Part shown: positions 1-8,593 of the stretch, one piece after another
Layout of the letters: each line of letters opens with the position of its first letter
Position numbering within the stretch: position 1 is the stretch's first letter
Source of the DNA: Dactylosporangium vinaceum
GTDB lineage: Bacteria; Actinomycetota; Actinomycetes; Mycobacteriales; Micromonosporaceae
Direction: 5' to 3'
Length of the DNA: 64,000 nt
Assembly (NCBI RefSeq): GCF_019904175.1
Contig: NZ_CP061913.1
Location: 3,410,001 to 3,474,000, forward strand
Made by a program: the position numbers and the translations under genes
Notes under the pieces: generated by a model
The model's database searches: none
What the model was told of the DNA's origin: nothing
What the model saw: the letters and a program-made list of their open reading frames with translations, nothing else

Positions 1-48
1 GTGCGCTCCGATGAGGATCTGGAGCTGAACACCACCTGTGACCCGCAG

Positions 49-80
49 CCGCCCCACCGCCTGACCACGCGGTGGGGCGG
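49..80. terminator. Perfect 12-bp hairpin, probable intrinsic terminator
   Basis: Arms 49-60 and 69-80 are exact reverse complements (CCGCCCCACCGC / GCGGTGGGGCGG) with an 8-nt loop. There is no U-tract, as is common for actinomycete terminators. It probably ends a gene whose 3' end lies in bases 1-48; the three forward frames there stop at 12-14, 26-28 and 85-87 and I cannot tell which is real. Confidence 0.6.
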
Positions 81-84
81 CGCG

Positions 85-90
85 TAGCAT
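85..90 (+). promoter_or_regulatory. -10 box TAGCAT, leaderless start
   Basis: TAGCAT lies 7 nt before the ATG at 98, so transcription should start on or next to the start codon. Confidence 0.45.
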
Positions 91-97
91 CGGTGCC

Positions 98-295
98 ATG
101 GACGAGGCCGAGCTCGACACCCTGCCGAAGCTCGGCGCCCCGGCAACCCGGGCCCTGCACGGCGCGGGCTACACGAGCCTGCGCCAGCTCGCCGGTGTCG
201 CGCGGACCGACCTCGCCACGCTGCACGGCATGGGCCCGAAGGCGCTCGGCATCCTCACGGAGGCGTTGCGGCGCCACGGGTTGAGCCTGCGCTGA
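98..295 (+). CDS. Small helix-hairpin-helix protein
   Basis: A 65-residue protein resembling the C-terminal HhH fold of RNA polymerase alpha and other nucleic-acid-binding HhH domains. The pattern is two short helices around Gly-turns: LPKLGAPATRALHGAGY at residues 9-25, then LATLHGMGPKALGILTEAL near 44-62, where GMGPKA is the classic HhH hairpin. It stands alone, with no catalytic domain. The family is common in actinomycetes as a conserved hypothetical protein, presumed to bind DNA non-specifically. The start is ATG 98, placed just behind a -10 box and with no Shine-Dalgarno. A partner or target cannot be read from the sequence. Confidence 0.8.
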   Translation: MDEAELDTLPKLGAPATRALHGAGYTSLRQLAGVARTDLATLHGMGPKALGILTEALRRHGLSLR

Positions 296-304
296 CCCCG
301 CGCG

Positions 305-318
305 CCGCCGTCCGGCGG
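305..318. terminator. Weak GC hairpin after the HhH gene
   Basis: CCGCC (305-309) and GGCGG (314-318) can pair around a 4-nt loop ten bases after the stop codon. The stem is only five base pairs. Confidence 0.2.
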
Positions 319-370
319 TGAAGCGGGCCGGCCTGTCGTCTAGCTGACCTGACCGAGCGTGGCCGGCTGC

Positions 371-376
371 TACGTT
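371..376 (+). promoter_or_regulatory. -10 box TACGTT, leaderless start
   Basis: TACGTT sits 7 nt before ATG 384. It favours that ATG over the in-frame TTG at 375, which would lie inside the box. Confidence 0.45.
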
Positions 377-383
377 GCGTGAC

Positions 384-1586
384 ATGCGGCTCGCTTCGTT
401 CAATGTGGAGAACCTGTTCGCCCGGGCCAAGGCGATGGACACGACGGTGCGTGAGGTCGGGGAGCCGGCGCTTGCGGCGTTCGAGCGCTTCAACCGCATT
501 GCCGGCCACAGCGAGTACACCCCGGAGGACCGGGCGGCGATGCTCGACGCGCTGGTGACGCTCGGTGTGCTCGTGCAGACGCGGGACGGGCGGCGGCTCA
601 ATCCGCGGCAGTTCGACACCGCATGGGCGCTGCTGCGGGAGAACCGCGGTGACTTCCTCGCCGCGCCCGCCGACAAGGAGCCGCACATCGTCGCGGCCGG
701 GCGGGGGGACTGGACCGGCTGGGTGGAGCTGATCACCGAGCCGGTCGACGAGGTCGGGACGCGGATGACGGCGCGGGTCATCAGGGACGTCGGGGCCGAC
801 GTGATCTGCCTGGTGGAGGCCGAGAACCGGCCGGCGCTGGTGCGCTTCAACGACGAGCTGCTCGGGCGGCAGTACGAGCACGCGATGCTCGTCGACGGCA
901 ACGATCCGCGGGGGATCGATGTCGGGCTGCTGTGCACGGACGTCGTCGACATCGACTGGGTGCGCAGCCACGTCGACGTGCCCGATCCCGCGGTCCCGGG
1001 CAAGCGCCTGTTCAGCCGGGACTGCCCGCTGTACAAGCTGCGGCTGCCCGGCGGCCAGGACCTCTACCTGCTGCTGAACCACCTCAAGAGCCAGTCGTTC
1101 GCGTCCGGCGACCCGGACCCGCTGCGCACCCGGCAGAGCACCGAGGTCCGGGCCATCTACGACCGGCTGCGGGCGCAGGGCGCGCAGTACGTCGCGGTCC
1201 TCGGCGACTTCAACAAGGGCCCCGACCGCACGGACCCGAAGCGGCACCCGACCCTCGAGGCGCTGCTCGGCGCCGGCTCCCCGCTGGTGAGCTGCTTCGA
1301 CCTGGACGCGTTCGGCGAGCTGTTCGACCCGAAGGACGCGGACCGGGAGCGGCCCGGCACGTTCCAGTCGTGCACGATCAGCAACCGCCTCGACTACATC
1401 CTGCTGTCGCCCGAGCTCGCGGCGAAGGTGACGGGCGGGGGCGTGTTCCGCAAGGGCCTCTGGGGCAGCCCCGCCAACAAGACACCGCCGAAGCTCTGGA
1501 GTGTGTACCCCGAGATCACTGCCGCGAAGCACGCGGCCAGCGACCACGCCGCCGTCTGGGTGGACCTGGATCTGGCCGGAGCCTAA
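384..1586 (+). CDS. Endonuclease/exonuclease/phosphatase (EEP) family hydrolase
   Basis: A 400-residue metal-dependent phosphoesterase of the DNase I-like EEP fold. The family blocks are visible in order: SFNVENLF at the N-terminus (metal-site Asn), [10 protein letters not shown] (metal-site Glu), LLLNHLKSQ (catalytic His), [10 protein letters not shown] (the Asp/Asn pair of the active site), [13 protein letters not shown] and the C-terminal [10 protein letters not shown] with the catalytic Asp-His. All key residues are present, so it should be active. Substrate cannot be told: relatives cleave nucleic acids, sphingomyelin or inositol phosphates. There is no signal peptide, so it is probably cytoplasmic. 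It ends tail-to-tail with the response regulator gene, overlapping by 4 bp. Confidence 0.85.
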   Translation: MRLASFNVENLFARAKAMDTTVREVGEPALAAFERFNRIAGHSEYTPEDRAAMLDALVTLGVLVQTRDGRRLNPRQFDTAWALLRENRGDFLAAPADKEPHIVAAGRGDWTGWVELITEPVDEVGTRMTARVIRDVGADVICLVEAENRPALVRFNDELLGRQYEHAMLVDGNDPRGIDVGLLCTDVVDIDWVRSHVDVPDPAVPGKRLFSRDCPLYKLRLPGGQDLYLLLNHLKSQSFASGDPDPLRTRQSTEVRAIYDRLRAQGAQYVAVLGDFNKGPDRTDPKRHPTLEALLGAGSPLVSCFDLDAFGELFDPKDADRERPGTFQSCTISNRLDYILLSPELAAKVTGGGVFRKGLWGSPANKTPPKLWSVYPEITAAKHAASDHAAVWVDLDLAGA

Positions 1587-2236
1587 GAGCGAAGCAGCGT
1601 CAGTACCGCCAGCACGCGCCGGTTGGTGTCGGGCAGCGCGGGCAGGCCCAGCTTCAGGAAGATGCTGCGGATGTGCGCCTCGACGGTCCGCTCGGCCAGG
1701 AACAGCCGCTCGGAAACGGCCACATTGGACAGCCCCTCGGCCATCAGGGCCAGGATCTCGCGCTCGCGCTCCGACAGCGCATCCACCCCGTCGCCCCCGC
1801 GGCGCGGCCGGCGCATGACCCGCTCGACGACGAGCGGGTCGACGGCCGTGCCGCCGGCGAGGACCCGGCGCACGTCGGCCAGGAACCGGTCGATGTCGGT
1901 GATGCGGTCCTTGAGGAGGTAGCCGACCCCGGCCTCGCCCTGCTCCAGGATCGTCACCACGTCCCGGGTCTCGATGTACTGCGACAGCAGCAGCACGGCC
2001 AGCCCCGGCTCCTCCCGGCGCAGCCGCAGCGCCGCCCTCAGGCCCTCGTCGGTGAAGGTCGGAGGCATGCGGATGTCGACGATGACGGCGTCGGGGCGCT
2101 GCTCGGCGACGCACCGCAGCAGCCCGTCGGCGTCGCCGGCCGAGCCGACCACGTCGAAGCCCTCCGCGGCGAGGAGCCGTTCGAGCCCGACGCGCAGCAG
2201 CACCGAGTCGTCGGCAAGCACCAACCGGTTCGTCAT
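1583..2236 (-). CDS. NarL/FixJ-type response regulator
   Basis: A 217-residue two-domain regulator. The receiver domain (about 1-120) has the acidic pair D9-D10, the phospho-acceptor D54 in VIVDIRMPP, a Ser in LLLSQY and Lys in YLLKDR. The LuxR-type helix-turn-helix (about 150-200) reads [18 protein letters not shown] followed by a recognition helix in [11 protein letters not shown]. Its ATG overlaps the stop of the upstream histidine kinase by four bases (2233-2236), so the pair is translationally coupled and is very likely a cognate system. Output genes are unknown; self-regulation or control of the divergent lipoprotein is possible. Confidence 0.92.
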   Translation of the reverse strand: MTNRLVLADDSVLLRVGLERLLAAEGFDVVGSAGDADGLLRCVAEQRPDAVIVDIRMPPTFTDEGLRAALRLRREEPGLAVLLLSQYIETRDVVTILEQGEAGVGYLLKDRITDIDRFLADVRRVLAGGTAVDPLVVERVMRRPRRGGDGVDALSEREREILALMAEGLSNVAVSERLFLAERTVEAHIRSIFLKLGLPALPDTNRRVLAVLTLLRS

Positions 2237-3864
2237 GGCACCTCTCCCACCAGGGGCAGCGCGGCCGTGAGCCGGGTCCCACCGCCGGGCGCGCTGTCCA
2301 GCGACAGGCGCCCGCCGCCTGCCTCGACCCGGTCGCGCAGCCCTTCCAGCCCGCCGCCGGGGACGAACACCGCCCCGCCGGACCCGTTGTCCCGCACCGC
2401 GATGACCAGCTCGCCGTCCACTGTGGTCAGGCGCAGCTCGACGTCGTCGCCGCCGTGCTTCTCGGCGTTCGTCACCGCCTCCAGGGCCACGTAGTACGCG
2501 GTCGCCGCGGTCTCCTCGCCGAGCTCGCGGGCGGCCGCGCCGGCCCGGTCGTCGACGCGGACCGCGACCCGGGACCGCTCGGCCAGACTCTCCAGGGCGC
2601 CGGCGAGGCCGTGCGTGACGAGCGCCGGCGGGTTCATGCCCCGGGCGATCTCGCGCAGCTCGGCCACCGCGGTGTCCAGCTCGGACAGTCCCTGGGACAG
2701 CAGCGGCGAGCCGTCCGCACCGGCCCGCTGGGCCCGGCGCAGCAGCAGGGAGGCGGCGATGAGCCGCTGCTGCACGCCGTCGTGGATGTTGCGCTCGATG
2801 CGGCGCCGCTCGGCGTCGGCCGCCTCCACGATCCGGCGGCGGGAGCGCTGGATCTCGTCGAGGCGGAGCTGGTTGTCCAGGACCAGGGCGGCCATCCGCA
2901 GCACCGCGTGCAGCACGTCCGGCGCCGCGGCCAGGGCGGGGTCGTGGACGAGCGCGCCGACCTCCCGGCCGCCGAGCCGCAGCGGGGTCAGCACCACCCC
3001 CGGCGGCGGCTGCGGCCCGAGGGCGGCGAGCTCGTCGAGGGCGAGGATCTCCAGCGCGGGGTCGCCGAGCCCGGCCCGCAGCGCGTCGCGCAGTGCCGCC
3101 GGGGCCGGCTGCTCGGCGCCGAGCGCGGCGACGAGCGAGCGGATCGCCGGCGGCGGGGGCTGGGAGCGGGCCAGGCTCAGCGCGGCCCCGACCGGGATCG
3201 CCGCGCTGCCGGCGTAGTAGACGATCTGCGGGCCGGAGCCCTGGACGTACCAGTCGGTGCTGACCACGGCGGTCGCGGCGACGTTGGCGAGGTTCGCGAT
3301 CCAGAACGGCGTGTACGCGGCCCGGTACGGCGGGGAGGCGGTGCGGTACCGGTGCAGCAGGAACAGCACCAGGAACACGCCGACCGCCGGATAGGTCGCG
3401 GCCCGTACGGCCAGCAGCCCGGCGATCCCGGCCGGGTGCCCGGGCGTCAGCCACCACGCGAGCAGCGCGGCCGGCCAGAACAGGTACCCGGCCAGGGCGG
3501 TGGCCCGGTCCAGCCGCCCGCGCAGCCGCCCGATGGGGATGACCAGGGCACAGTGCAGGATCAGCGGCTGGTAGACCGCGCCGAGCATCAGGTCGTCGCG
3601 GAACAGCTCGGGCACCGCCACCCGGCCCAGCCCGTCGGCGAGCCAGCACAGCCCGGCGGCGAGCATCAGCGGGCCCATCGCCGAGTCCGGCCGGGCCTTC
3701 CACATCCGCAGCCCGACCTCGGCGTGCAGGACCCCGGTGGTCACGAAGCAGGCCAGCTCCCAGGGGCTCCAGCCGCCACCCCGGTAGCCCAGCACGGCGA
3801 CGGCGACGGCCGCGGCCGCCGCCAGGCTCCGCAGGCCCGTGCGCACCTCCGTATCGTCGGGCAC
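2233..3864 (-). CDS. Membrane sensor histidine kinase (HisKA_3 type)
   Basis: About 543 residues. The first ~250 residues hold several hydrophobic segments, so this is a multi-pass membrane sensor. A GAF-like linker precedes the dimerisation helix [17 protein letters not shown] with phospho-acceptor H361. The ATPase domain shows the N box in [13 protein letters not shown] and the G box in RDNGSGG and [11 protein letters not shown]. It phosphorylates the coupled NarL-type regulator next door. The frame is open to 3978, but a start there would lie inside the divergent lipoprotein gene, so GTG 3864 is preferred; GTG 3849 is an alternative. The input signal is unknown. Confidence 0.88.
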   Translation of the reverse strand: MPDDTEVRTGLRSLAAAAAVAVAVLGYRGGGWSPWELACFVTTGVLHAEVGLRMWKARPDSAMGPLMLAAGLCWLADGLGRVAVPELFRDDLMLGAVYQPLILHCALVIPIGRLRGRLDRATALAGYLFWPAALLAWWLTPGHPAGIAGLLAVRAATYPAVGVFLVLFLLHRYRTASPPYRAAYTPFWIANLANVAATAVVSTDWYVQGSGPQIVYYAGSAAIPVGAALSLARSQPPPPAIRSLVAALGAEQPAPAALRDALRAGLGDPALEILALDELAALGPQPPPGVVLTPLRLGGREVGALVHDPALAAAPDVLHAVLRMAALVLDNQLRLDEIQRSRRRIVEAADAERRRIERNIHDGVQQRLIAASLLLRRAQRAGADGSPLLSQGLSELDTAVAELREIARGMNPPALVTHGLAGALESLAERSRVAVRVDDRAGAAARELGEETAATAYYVALEAVTNAEKHGGDDVELRLTTVDGELVIAVRDNGSGGAVFVPGGGLEGLRDRVEAGGGRLSLDSAPGGGTRLTAALPLVGEVP

Positions 3865-3920
3865 CCGACGTATCAGCGGAATACGTGCTGCCACTGATGT
3901 CGCCGATCCGGGCCGATTTC

Positions 3921-3926
3921 TACCTT
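3921..3926 (+). promoter_or_regulatory. -10 box TACCTT, leaderless start
   Basis: TACCTT lies 6 nt before ATG 3933 and picks that codon, which also begins the signal peptide, over an in-frame ATG-like start at 3885. Confidence 0.45.
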
Positions 3927-3932
3927 GAGCGC

Positions 3933-4493
3933 ATGCGAACCCTGACGCTCTGCGTAGCCGCGGCGATGCTCCTCGCACTCGCCGCCTGCTCGTCCCCGAC
4001 CTCGACTCCCACGGTGGCCGCGCCGGTGACCACGGCCGCCGCGAGCGCCGCGCCGGGGCTGACCACCACCGCCCCGGCGACGGCGGCGCCGACGACCGCC
4101 GCGGCGGCCGGTGCGGGCAAGCTCACCCTCGACCTGGTCAAGCAGCAGGTCGGGCCGGTGTTCGCGAAGGACCCCGACTGCCCTCGGGGTGCGTGGGTGA
4201 CGGACCCGGGCAACATCGACGCCAAGTACCGGGCGAACGTGACGGCGTTCGGGGAGTACGACTGCCACCTGACGGACGGCGAGACCATCCCGCACCGCGT
4301 CGCCCAGGCCGTGTTCCTGACGTTCAAGGACCAGCACTCGCTCAACGACTACGCGGACGCCGAGCTGGGCATGGTCCCGACCCTCGTCGACGGCGCGACG
4401 GTGGTGATCATCGGCTCCGGCCTGAAGACCGTCGAGGTCCGGCCCATGCTGCGCGCGATCGAGAACGCCTGCGGCTGCGGGCACGTGGCCTGA
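3933..4493 (+). CDS. Putative lipoprotein with Ala/Thr-rich linker
   Basis: A 186-residue exported protein. The N-terminus is a lipoprotein signal peptide: charged start, hydrophobic core and lipobox LAAC (Cys about 18). An Ala/Thr/Pro-rich linker follows to about residue 62, then a compact domain with four cysteines in two pairs (PDCPRG, YDCHLT, NACGCG) that could form disulfides outside the membrane. No enzyme motif is visible and I do not recognise the C-terminal domain. It is transcribed away from the histidine kinase, so it could be the extracellular partner or a target of that system; this is inference from position only. Confidence 0.8.
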   Translation: MRTLTLCVAAAMLLALAACSSPTSTPTVAAPVTTAAASAAPGLTTTAPATAAPTTAAAAGAGKLTLDLVKQQVGPVFAKDPDCPRGAWVTDPGNIDAKYRANVTAFGEYDCHLTDGETIPHRVAQAVFLTFKDQHSLNDYADAELGMVPTLVDGATVVIIGSGLKTVEVRPMLRAIENACGCGHVA

Positions 4494-4521
4494 GGCCGAC
4501 CGAATCTCCACAGGTCGGCCA

Positions 4522-4563
4522 CCGGATGCCCCGGGCCGTGACCGTACGGTTCGGGGCATCCGG
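4522..4563. terminator. Perfect 12-bp hairpin terminator
   Basis: Arms 4522-4533 (CCGGATGCCCCG) and 4552-4563 are exact reverse complements around an 18-nt loop, 28 bases after the lipoprotein stop codon. It separates that gene from the reductase at 4688. Confidence 0.6.
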
Positions 4564-4601
4564 GTCCCGATGATGCCGGCGGCCCGGACCGGCGCCCAGC
4601 G

Positions 4602-4618
4602 GCGTCCACAGTGGACGC
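4602..4618. repeat. 17-bp palindrome containing TCCACAGTGGA
   Basis: GCGTCCAC-A-GTGGACGC is a perfect dyad (8+1+8) between the terminator and the reductase gene. Its core also occurs at 19095, 37828 and 38474. Confidence 0.6.
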
Positions 4619-4687
4619 GGTGCTCGCGCCCGGGCCTGCTGGAGGCGGCCCTGAGCAGCTCCGGGGGCGGCGTGGGAAGATCGCGGT

Positions 4688-5536
4688 ATGACTTTGGCAG
4701 TGCTGGGGACCGGGATCATGGGCGCGGCGATCGCCCGCAACTGGCTCAAGGCCGGGCAGTCCGTTCGCGTCTGGAACCGGACCCGGGCCAACGCGGAGCC
4801 CCTCGAGGCCGACGGCGCGGTGGTGTGTGACACGGCGGCCGCGGCGGTCACCGGGGCCGACCCGGTGGTCACGATGCTGTTCGACGCCGATGCGGTGGTC
4901 GGCGTCATGCGCGCCGCCGCGCCGGGGCTCACCCCGGGCACGCTGTGGCTGCAGCTGAGCACCGTGGGCGCCGACGCCGCCGACGAGCTGGCCGGGCTGG
5001 CCGACGAGCTCGGGCTGGTGTATGTCGACGCGCCGGTCCTCGGCACGCGCGGGCCGGCCGAGCAGGGCAAGCTCAACGTCCTCGCGTCGGGGCCGGAGTC
5101 GGTGCGGGCGCGGGTCGAGGAGCTGGCCGGGCCGATCGCCGCGAAGGTCACCTGGGTGGGTGCGGCCGGGAAGGGCAGCCGGGTCAAGCTCGTGGTCAAC
5201 AGCTGGGTCGTGACGGTCACCGCCGCCCTGGCCCAGAGTGCCGCGCTCGCCGACGCGCTCGGCGTCGACTTCCTGCCGCTGATCGCCGGCGGGCCTCTCG
5301 ACTGGCCGTACGCCCAGCTCAAGCAGCCGCTGATGGAGCGGCGCGAGTACCCTGTCGCGTTCCCGGCCTCCGGCGCCGCCAAGGACGCCCGGCTGGTCGG
5401 CGAGCTCGCGGAGGCGCTGGGCGTCGACGCCTCCATGGCCCGGGCCGCCCGCGCACTGTTGGACGAGGCCGTGGCCCGTGGTCTGGGGGAGGACGACCTG
5501 GCCGCCGTCTACGAGGCCGTCCGCGCGCCCCGGTGA
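4688..5536 (+). CDS. NAD(P)-dependent beta-hydroxyacid dehydrogenase family protein
   Basis: A 282-residue protein of the 3-hydroxyisobutyrate dehydrogenase / 6-phosphogluconate dehydrogenase superfamily. Residues 1-165 form a Rossmann domain with GTGIMG (7-12) and NRT after the second strand, which favours NADPH. The substrate loop carries VDAPVLGTRGPAEQG. The catalytic Lys is K167 in GSRVKLVVN, with the invariant Asn four residues on. The C-terminal helical domain is normal length. Relatives reduce succinic semialdehyde, tartronate semialdehyde or imines, so the substrate is open. The stop overlaps the next gene's GTG, so the two are coupled. Confidence 0.88.
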   Translation: MTLAVLGTGIMGAAIARNWLKAGQSVRVWNRTRANAEPLEADGAVVCDTAAAAVTGADPVVTMLFDADAVVGVMRAAAPGLTPGTLWLQLSTVGADAADELAGLADELGLVYVDAPVLGTRGPAEQGKLNVLASGPESVRARVEELAGPIAAKVTWVGAAGKGSRVKLVVNSWVVTVTAALAQSAALADALGVDFLPLIAGGPLDWPYAQLKQPLMERREYPVAFPASGAAKDARLVGELAEALGVDASMARAARALLDEAVARGLGEDDLAAVYEAVRAPR

Positions 5537-6309
5537 GCGGGGAGGAGCGGCTGGCCGGGGGGTTCGACGGCGGGGCGGTGCGGGTCGGGGACACCGTGCG
5601 GCGGGCGGCCGGGCCGTGGACGCCGGCGGTGCACTCGGTGCTGCGGCACCTGGAGGCGGCGGGGTTCGCGCGGGCGCCGCGGGCGCTCGGGTTCGACGAG
5701 CTCGGGCGGGAGGTGCTGTCGTTCCTGGACGGTGCCGTCGTCGGGGACGCCCGGCCCTGGCCCCGGTGGGTGCACGGCGACGACGCGCTGGTGCAGGTCG
5801 CCGGGTGGGTGCGGGAGCTGCACACCGCGATCGGCGACTTCGTCCCCGAGCCCGGGGCGATCTGGCGGGAAGGCGGCTCCTGGCGGCCGGGCATGGTGAT
5901 CGGGCACAACGACGCCGCCCCGTACAACGCGGTGTGGGCCGACGGGCGGCTGGTGGGGTTCTTCGACTGGGACTTCGCCGGGCCGGTGACGCCGGAGTGG
6001 GACCTGGCGTTCACGGCGTTCGCGTGGGTGCCGCTGCACGCCCGGCACGTCGTGGCGGCCGAGGGGTTCACGGCGTTCGCCGAGCGGCCCCGGCGGCTGC
6101 GGCTGTTCCTCGACGCCTACGGGTGGGGCGGGGAGCTCGGGGCGTTCGTGGAGATCGTGCGCGCCCGCGTCGACGCCTCCGCGCGGGGCATCCGGCAGCA
6201 CGCGGCGGACGGGGACCCGGTCTTCCGGCGGATGGTCGAGCACGGGGTGGACCGGTCGCTGGACACGGCGGTCAGCGAGCTGGCCGGGTTCGGCGAGCCC
6301 GGCGGATGA
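5533..6309 (+). CDS. Phosphotransferase (APH-like) family protein
   Basis: A 258-residue kinase-fold protein of the aminoglycoside phosphotransferase/choline kinase group. The catalytic loop is IGHNDAAPYN (catalytic Asp in HND, metal Asn at the end) and the metal-binding DFG equivalent is FFDWDFAG, followed by the typical PEWDLAF. The N-terminal lobe is short, giving a minimal kinase. GTG 5533 overlaps the reductase stop (GTGA), hence translational coupling. Many such proteins in actinomycetes are not resistance enzymes and act on unknown small metabolites; nothing here shows antibiotic specificity. Its 3' end overlaps the opposing membrane gene by 38 bp. Confidence 0.82.
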   Translation: MSGEERLAGGFDGGAVRVGDTVRRAAGPWTPAVHSVLRHLEAAGFARAPRALGFDELGREVLSFLDGAVVGDARPWPRWVHGDDALVQVAGWVRELHTAIGDFVPEPGAIWREGGSWRPGMVIGHNDAAPYNAVWADGRLVGFFDWDFAGPVTPEWDLAFTAFAWVPLHARHVVAAEGFTAFAERPRRLRLFLDAYGWGGELGAFVEIVRARVDASARGIRQHAADGDPVFRRMVEHGVDRSLDTAVSELAGFGEPGG

Positions 6310-6904
6310 CGGACTCGGCCACCAGCAGGTTGACGATCCAGCCCAGGGTCTGGCCGACCGGGATCATCGCCGGGGCCCGGGCGCCGATCTCGCCGGCCGC
6401 GGCGCCGCCGAAGGGGATCTGGGCCAGCAGGAGCAGGGGTACCAGGACGCGGGCGGTGACGGCCAGGAACGTCAGCGCGTAGTTGCGCAGCATCCAGGCC
6501 CGGTGCGCGGTGAAGTCGCCCCGGCGGGCGGCCCGATAGGCCAGCAGGCCGGTCACCAGCCACAGCACGGCCGCGGTGATGAGGCCGGCCCGGGTCAGCA
6601 GCCGGCCGGACCACCACGCCACCGGGACCGTGGCCAGTGCCGACGGCAGGACGCCGGCCAGCAGGTACGTGCGGCCTATTGCGCGGTGCAGGCGGCGGCG
6701 GGCGCGGATGCGCGCGATGAACTGCAGCGGCCCCAGGACCAGGGCGACGGCGGCGGTGAAGATGTGCGCGACGAGCACCGCGTAGTGCAGGTCGCCGCGC
6801 ACCGCTATCCGGCTGTCGGCGAGGTTCAGGCCCAGGTAGGGGTAGGCGAGTACCGCCGCGAAGACGACCGCCACACCGAGGACCAGCCACGGGGCCCGGG
6901 TCAT
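6272..6904 (-). CDS. DUF2306-like membrane protein
   Basis: A 210-residue integral membrane protein with about six hydrophobic helices. Helix pairs are linked by short basic loops such as IRARRRLHRAIGRTYLL and RRGDFTAHRAWMLRNYA; these conserved His/Arg blocks are typical of the DUF2306 family, whose function is not established. ATG 6904 overlaps the stop of the upstream small membrane protein (ATGA), so the two are made together. The C-terminal RRARRTRPAR is basic and likely cytoplasmic. Confidence 0.8.
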   Translation of the reverse strand: MTRAPWLVLGVAVVFAAVLAYPYLGLNLADSRIAVRGDLHYAVLVAHIFTAAVALVLGPLQFIARIRARRRLHRAIGRTYLLAGVLPSALATVPVAWWSGRLLTRAGLITAAVLWLVTGLLAYRAARRGDFTAHRAWMLRNYALTFLAVTARVLVPLLLLAQIPFGGAAAGEIGARAPAMIPVGQTLGWIVNLLVAESVIRRARRTRPAR

Positions 6905-7248
6905 CGGCGCCGGGCCGCCATCGCGAGGACTCCCGTGGCCGCGGCGAACAGCAGGCCGAGCGTCATGACAGCGGTACCGATGACGGTGCCGAGGTTGTCC
7001 GAGCGGTAGTTGGGCAGCATCTGGCCGGCCGCGGTCCCGCCGACCACGATCCACAGGGAGATCAGGACCGCGAAGATCGGGGCCCAGCGGAAGCGGCGGG
7101 CCAGGATCGCGCTCAGCGCGCCGAAGACGGCGATGAAGGCGATGCCGGGCGGGAAGCCGGGAAACCTGGACGGGTCGGCGATCCACTGCACGACCAACCC
7201 TAGGATGCCGACGGCCAGGCCCACCAGCGAGAGCGTTGTTTTCGTCAC
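6901..7248 (-). CDS. Small four-helix membrane protein
   Basis: 115 residues with four predicted transmembrane helices (about 6-24, 33-50, 57-76 and 86-108) and an Arg-rich end. No known domain. It starts at GTG 7248; CATGAT ends 6 nt before it, a weak -10 match consistent with a leaderless start. It is co-translated with the DUF2306-like gene, suggesting a two-subunit membrane assembly of unknown role. Confidence 0.75.
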   Translation of the reverse strand: MTKTTLSLVGLAVGILGLVVQWIADPSRFPGFPPGIAFIAVFGALSAILARRFRWAPIFAVLISLWIVVGGTAAGQMLPNYRSDNLGTVIGTAVMTLGLLFAAATGVLAMAARRR

Positions 7249-7341
7249 GGGCCGATCATGCGCGGCCGGCCCCCGTCACCGCGTCGGCCCGGCGGCGGCG
7301 GGGGCGTACGAAAATCTGCGTAGCCGGGCCGTACGGGTGCG

Positions 7342-8247
7342 CTAGGCGAGCGGGTCCCAGTCGGTGGCGTAGCGCAGCAGCGAGGACGCGAGCTCGGGGT
7401 GGGCGTCGGCCCAGACGGTGTCGAAGAGGTACCACTGCTGGAACCCGAAGCACTCGCTGCAGTGCATGGCCAGCTGGGCGACGTGGGTGTCGGCCCGCAG
7501 CCGGCTCAGCTCCGGTCGCCGGCCACCCGTCAGGGGCTCCGCGGCGGCGGTGGTGAGCGGATCGGCGTTGAGGTTGAAGCCGGGCCAGGTGTTGCAACGT
7601 TGCAAGGCCGGCTCGATCGACGCGTCGTCCGGCCCGACGAGCGAGCGGAGCACGACCAGCTCCGCCGGCCAGGTGCCGGCGTCCGGGGCGGTCGCGCGCA
7701 GGTGGGCCGGCAGCTCGGGCAGTGTCAGGCCGGGGAACGCGAACGGCGGGGGGCAGTCGAGGCTGGCGCCGTCGTAGTAGGTGAGGAAGACCGCGAACGT
7801 CGTGTGGTCGCCCTCGGCCTCGGCGATGATGTCGCCGGGCAGGGCGCCGGCGTGCGTGACGTAGGCGAGGCGGTCGGGGTGGGCGGCGAGGGCGTCGTCG
7901 TCGAGGAAGAAGTAGGCGAGCTCGACCTCGTCGTCGTCGGTGCGCACCCGCAGGCTGTGCTCGTCCAGCCGGATGTACTCGTCGGACGGACCTTCGACGT
8001 ACAGGTGCCGCCGCAGGTGTTCACGCAGTTCGTCGATGGTCGCCGGGGCGGGCAGGCGGTGCTCGCGGGCCCGCGTGAAGACGGTGTCGAGGCCGTAGAC
8101 GTCGGCGCCGAGTGCTGAGCGCAGCCACGCCTCCGGGTCGTCCTCGTCCCAGCCGCGGCGGAAGAAGCCGAGCACCGACCGGTCGGGCAAGGACCGGACG
8201 AGCTTGCTCCACGGGCCCTCGTAGTGCGAGCGGTAGACGAACAGCAC
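7342..8247 (-). CDS. Conserved hypothetical protein, 301 residues
   Basis: I do not recognise this family. It is a soluble acidic protein with many aromatic residues. The N-terminal segment (VYRSHYEGPWSKLVRSLP) is followed by acidic patches such as RTDDDEVELAYFFLDDD, and the C-terminus has MHCSECFGFQQWYLFDTVWADAH, where a Cys-x2-Cys could be structural. There is no signal peptide or membrane segment. GTG 8247 begins four bases after the stop of the YciI-like gene, so the two form an operon, probably with the LacI gene upstream. The tidy codon pattern and operon position support a real gene. Confidence 0.75.
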   Translation of the reverse strand: MLFVYRSHYEGPWSKLVRSLPDRSVLGFFRRGWDEDDPEAWLRSALGADVYGLDTVFTRAREHRLPAPATIDELREHLRRHLYVEGPSDEYIRLDEHSLRVRTDDDEVELAYFFLDDDALAAHPDRLAYVTHAGALPGDIIAEAEGDHTTFAVFLTYYDGASLDCPPPFAFPGLTLPELPAHLRATAPDAGTWPAELVVLRSLVGPDDASIEPALQRCNTWPGFNLNADPLTTAAAEPLTGGRRPELSRLRADTHVAQLAMHCSECFGFQQWYLFDTVWADAHPELASSLLRYATDWDPLA

Positions 8248-8251
8248 GCGG

Positions 8252-8578
8252 TCAGTCCTCGGTCACGGGGGTCATGACGACCGTCCATGTCCGCACGGTC
8301 ACCGCGAGCAGGCCCGAGCGGACCGCCTCGTCGTCGATCTCGGCCAGCCGGAGGGCGTCCTCGAGGGTCGCGGTGGCCAGGACCGTCATGCCCTCGTCCA
8401 CGGCCCCGTCCACGTCCTCGAACGGCCCCGCCATCACTAACGTGCCGTCCTCCGCGCGCCGGTTCAGAAACGCCAGGTGCTCCGCGAAGCCGGGCTGGTC
8501 GGTGACGCTGACCCCCGGCTTGGCGGCGGGGCCGGGGCGGTGCTGCAGGACGAACCAGATGCGCGGGGTCATGCCCAC
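8252..8578 (-). CDS. YciI-like (YCII-related domain) protein
   Basis: A 108-residue dimeric ferredoxin-like alpha+beta barrel protein. Typical family blocks are an N-terminal strand IWFVLQHRPG, HLAFLNRRAEDGTLVMAGPFED (His and the conserved Gly-Pro turn) and MTVLATATLEDALRLAEIDD. The family includes small isomerase- or dehydrochlorinase-like enzymes and accessory proteins; no specific reaction can be assigned. Start is GTG 8578 or ATG 8572, which differ by two residues and lack a decisive RBS. It lies 15 bp after the LacI-type regulator and 4 bp before the unrecognised protein. Confidence 0.82.
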   Translation of the reverse strand: MGMTPRIWFVLQHRPGPAAKPGVSVTDQPGFAEHLAFLNRRAEDGTLVMAGPFEDVDGAVDEGMTVLATATLEDALRLAEIDDEAVRSGLLAVTVRTWTVVMTPVTED

Positions 8579-8593
8579 CAGGATCGCACCCGC

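Noticed and set aside
4602..4618. DnaA-box or replication-origin signal (core GTCCACA)
   Set aside because: The actinobacterial DnaA box TTGTCCACA is not clustered here and no dnaA/dnaN/gyr genes are present.
5533..6309. Aminoglycoside resistance gene
   Set aside because: Only the kinase core is present; the protein lacks features that would mark a specific drug-modifying enzyme and is coupled to a metabolic reductase.
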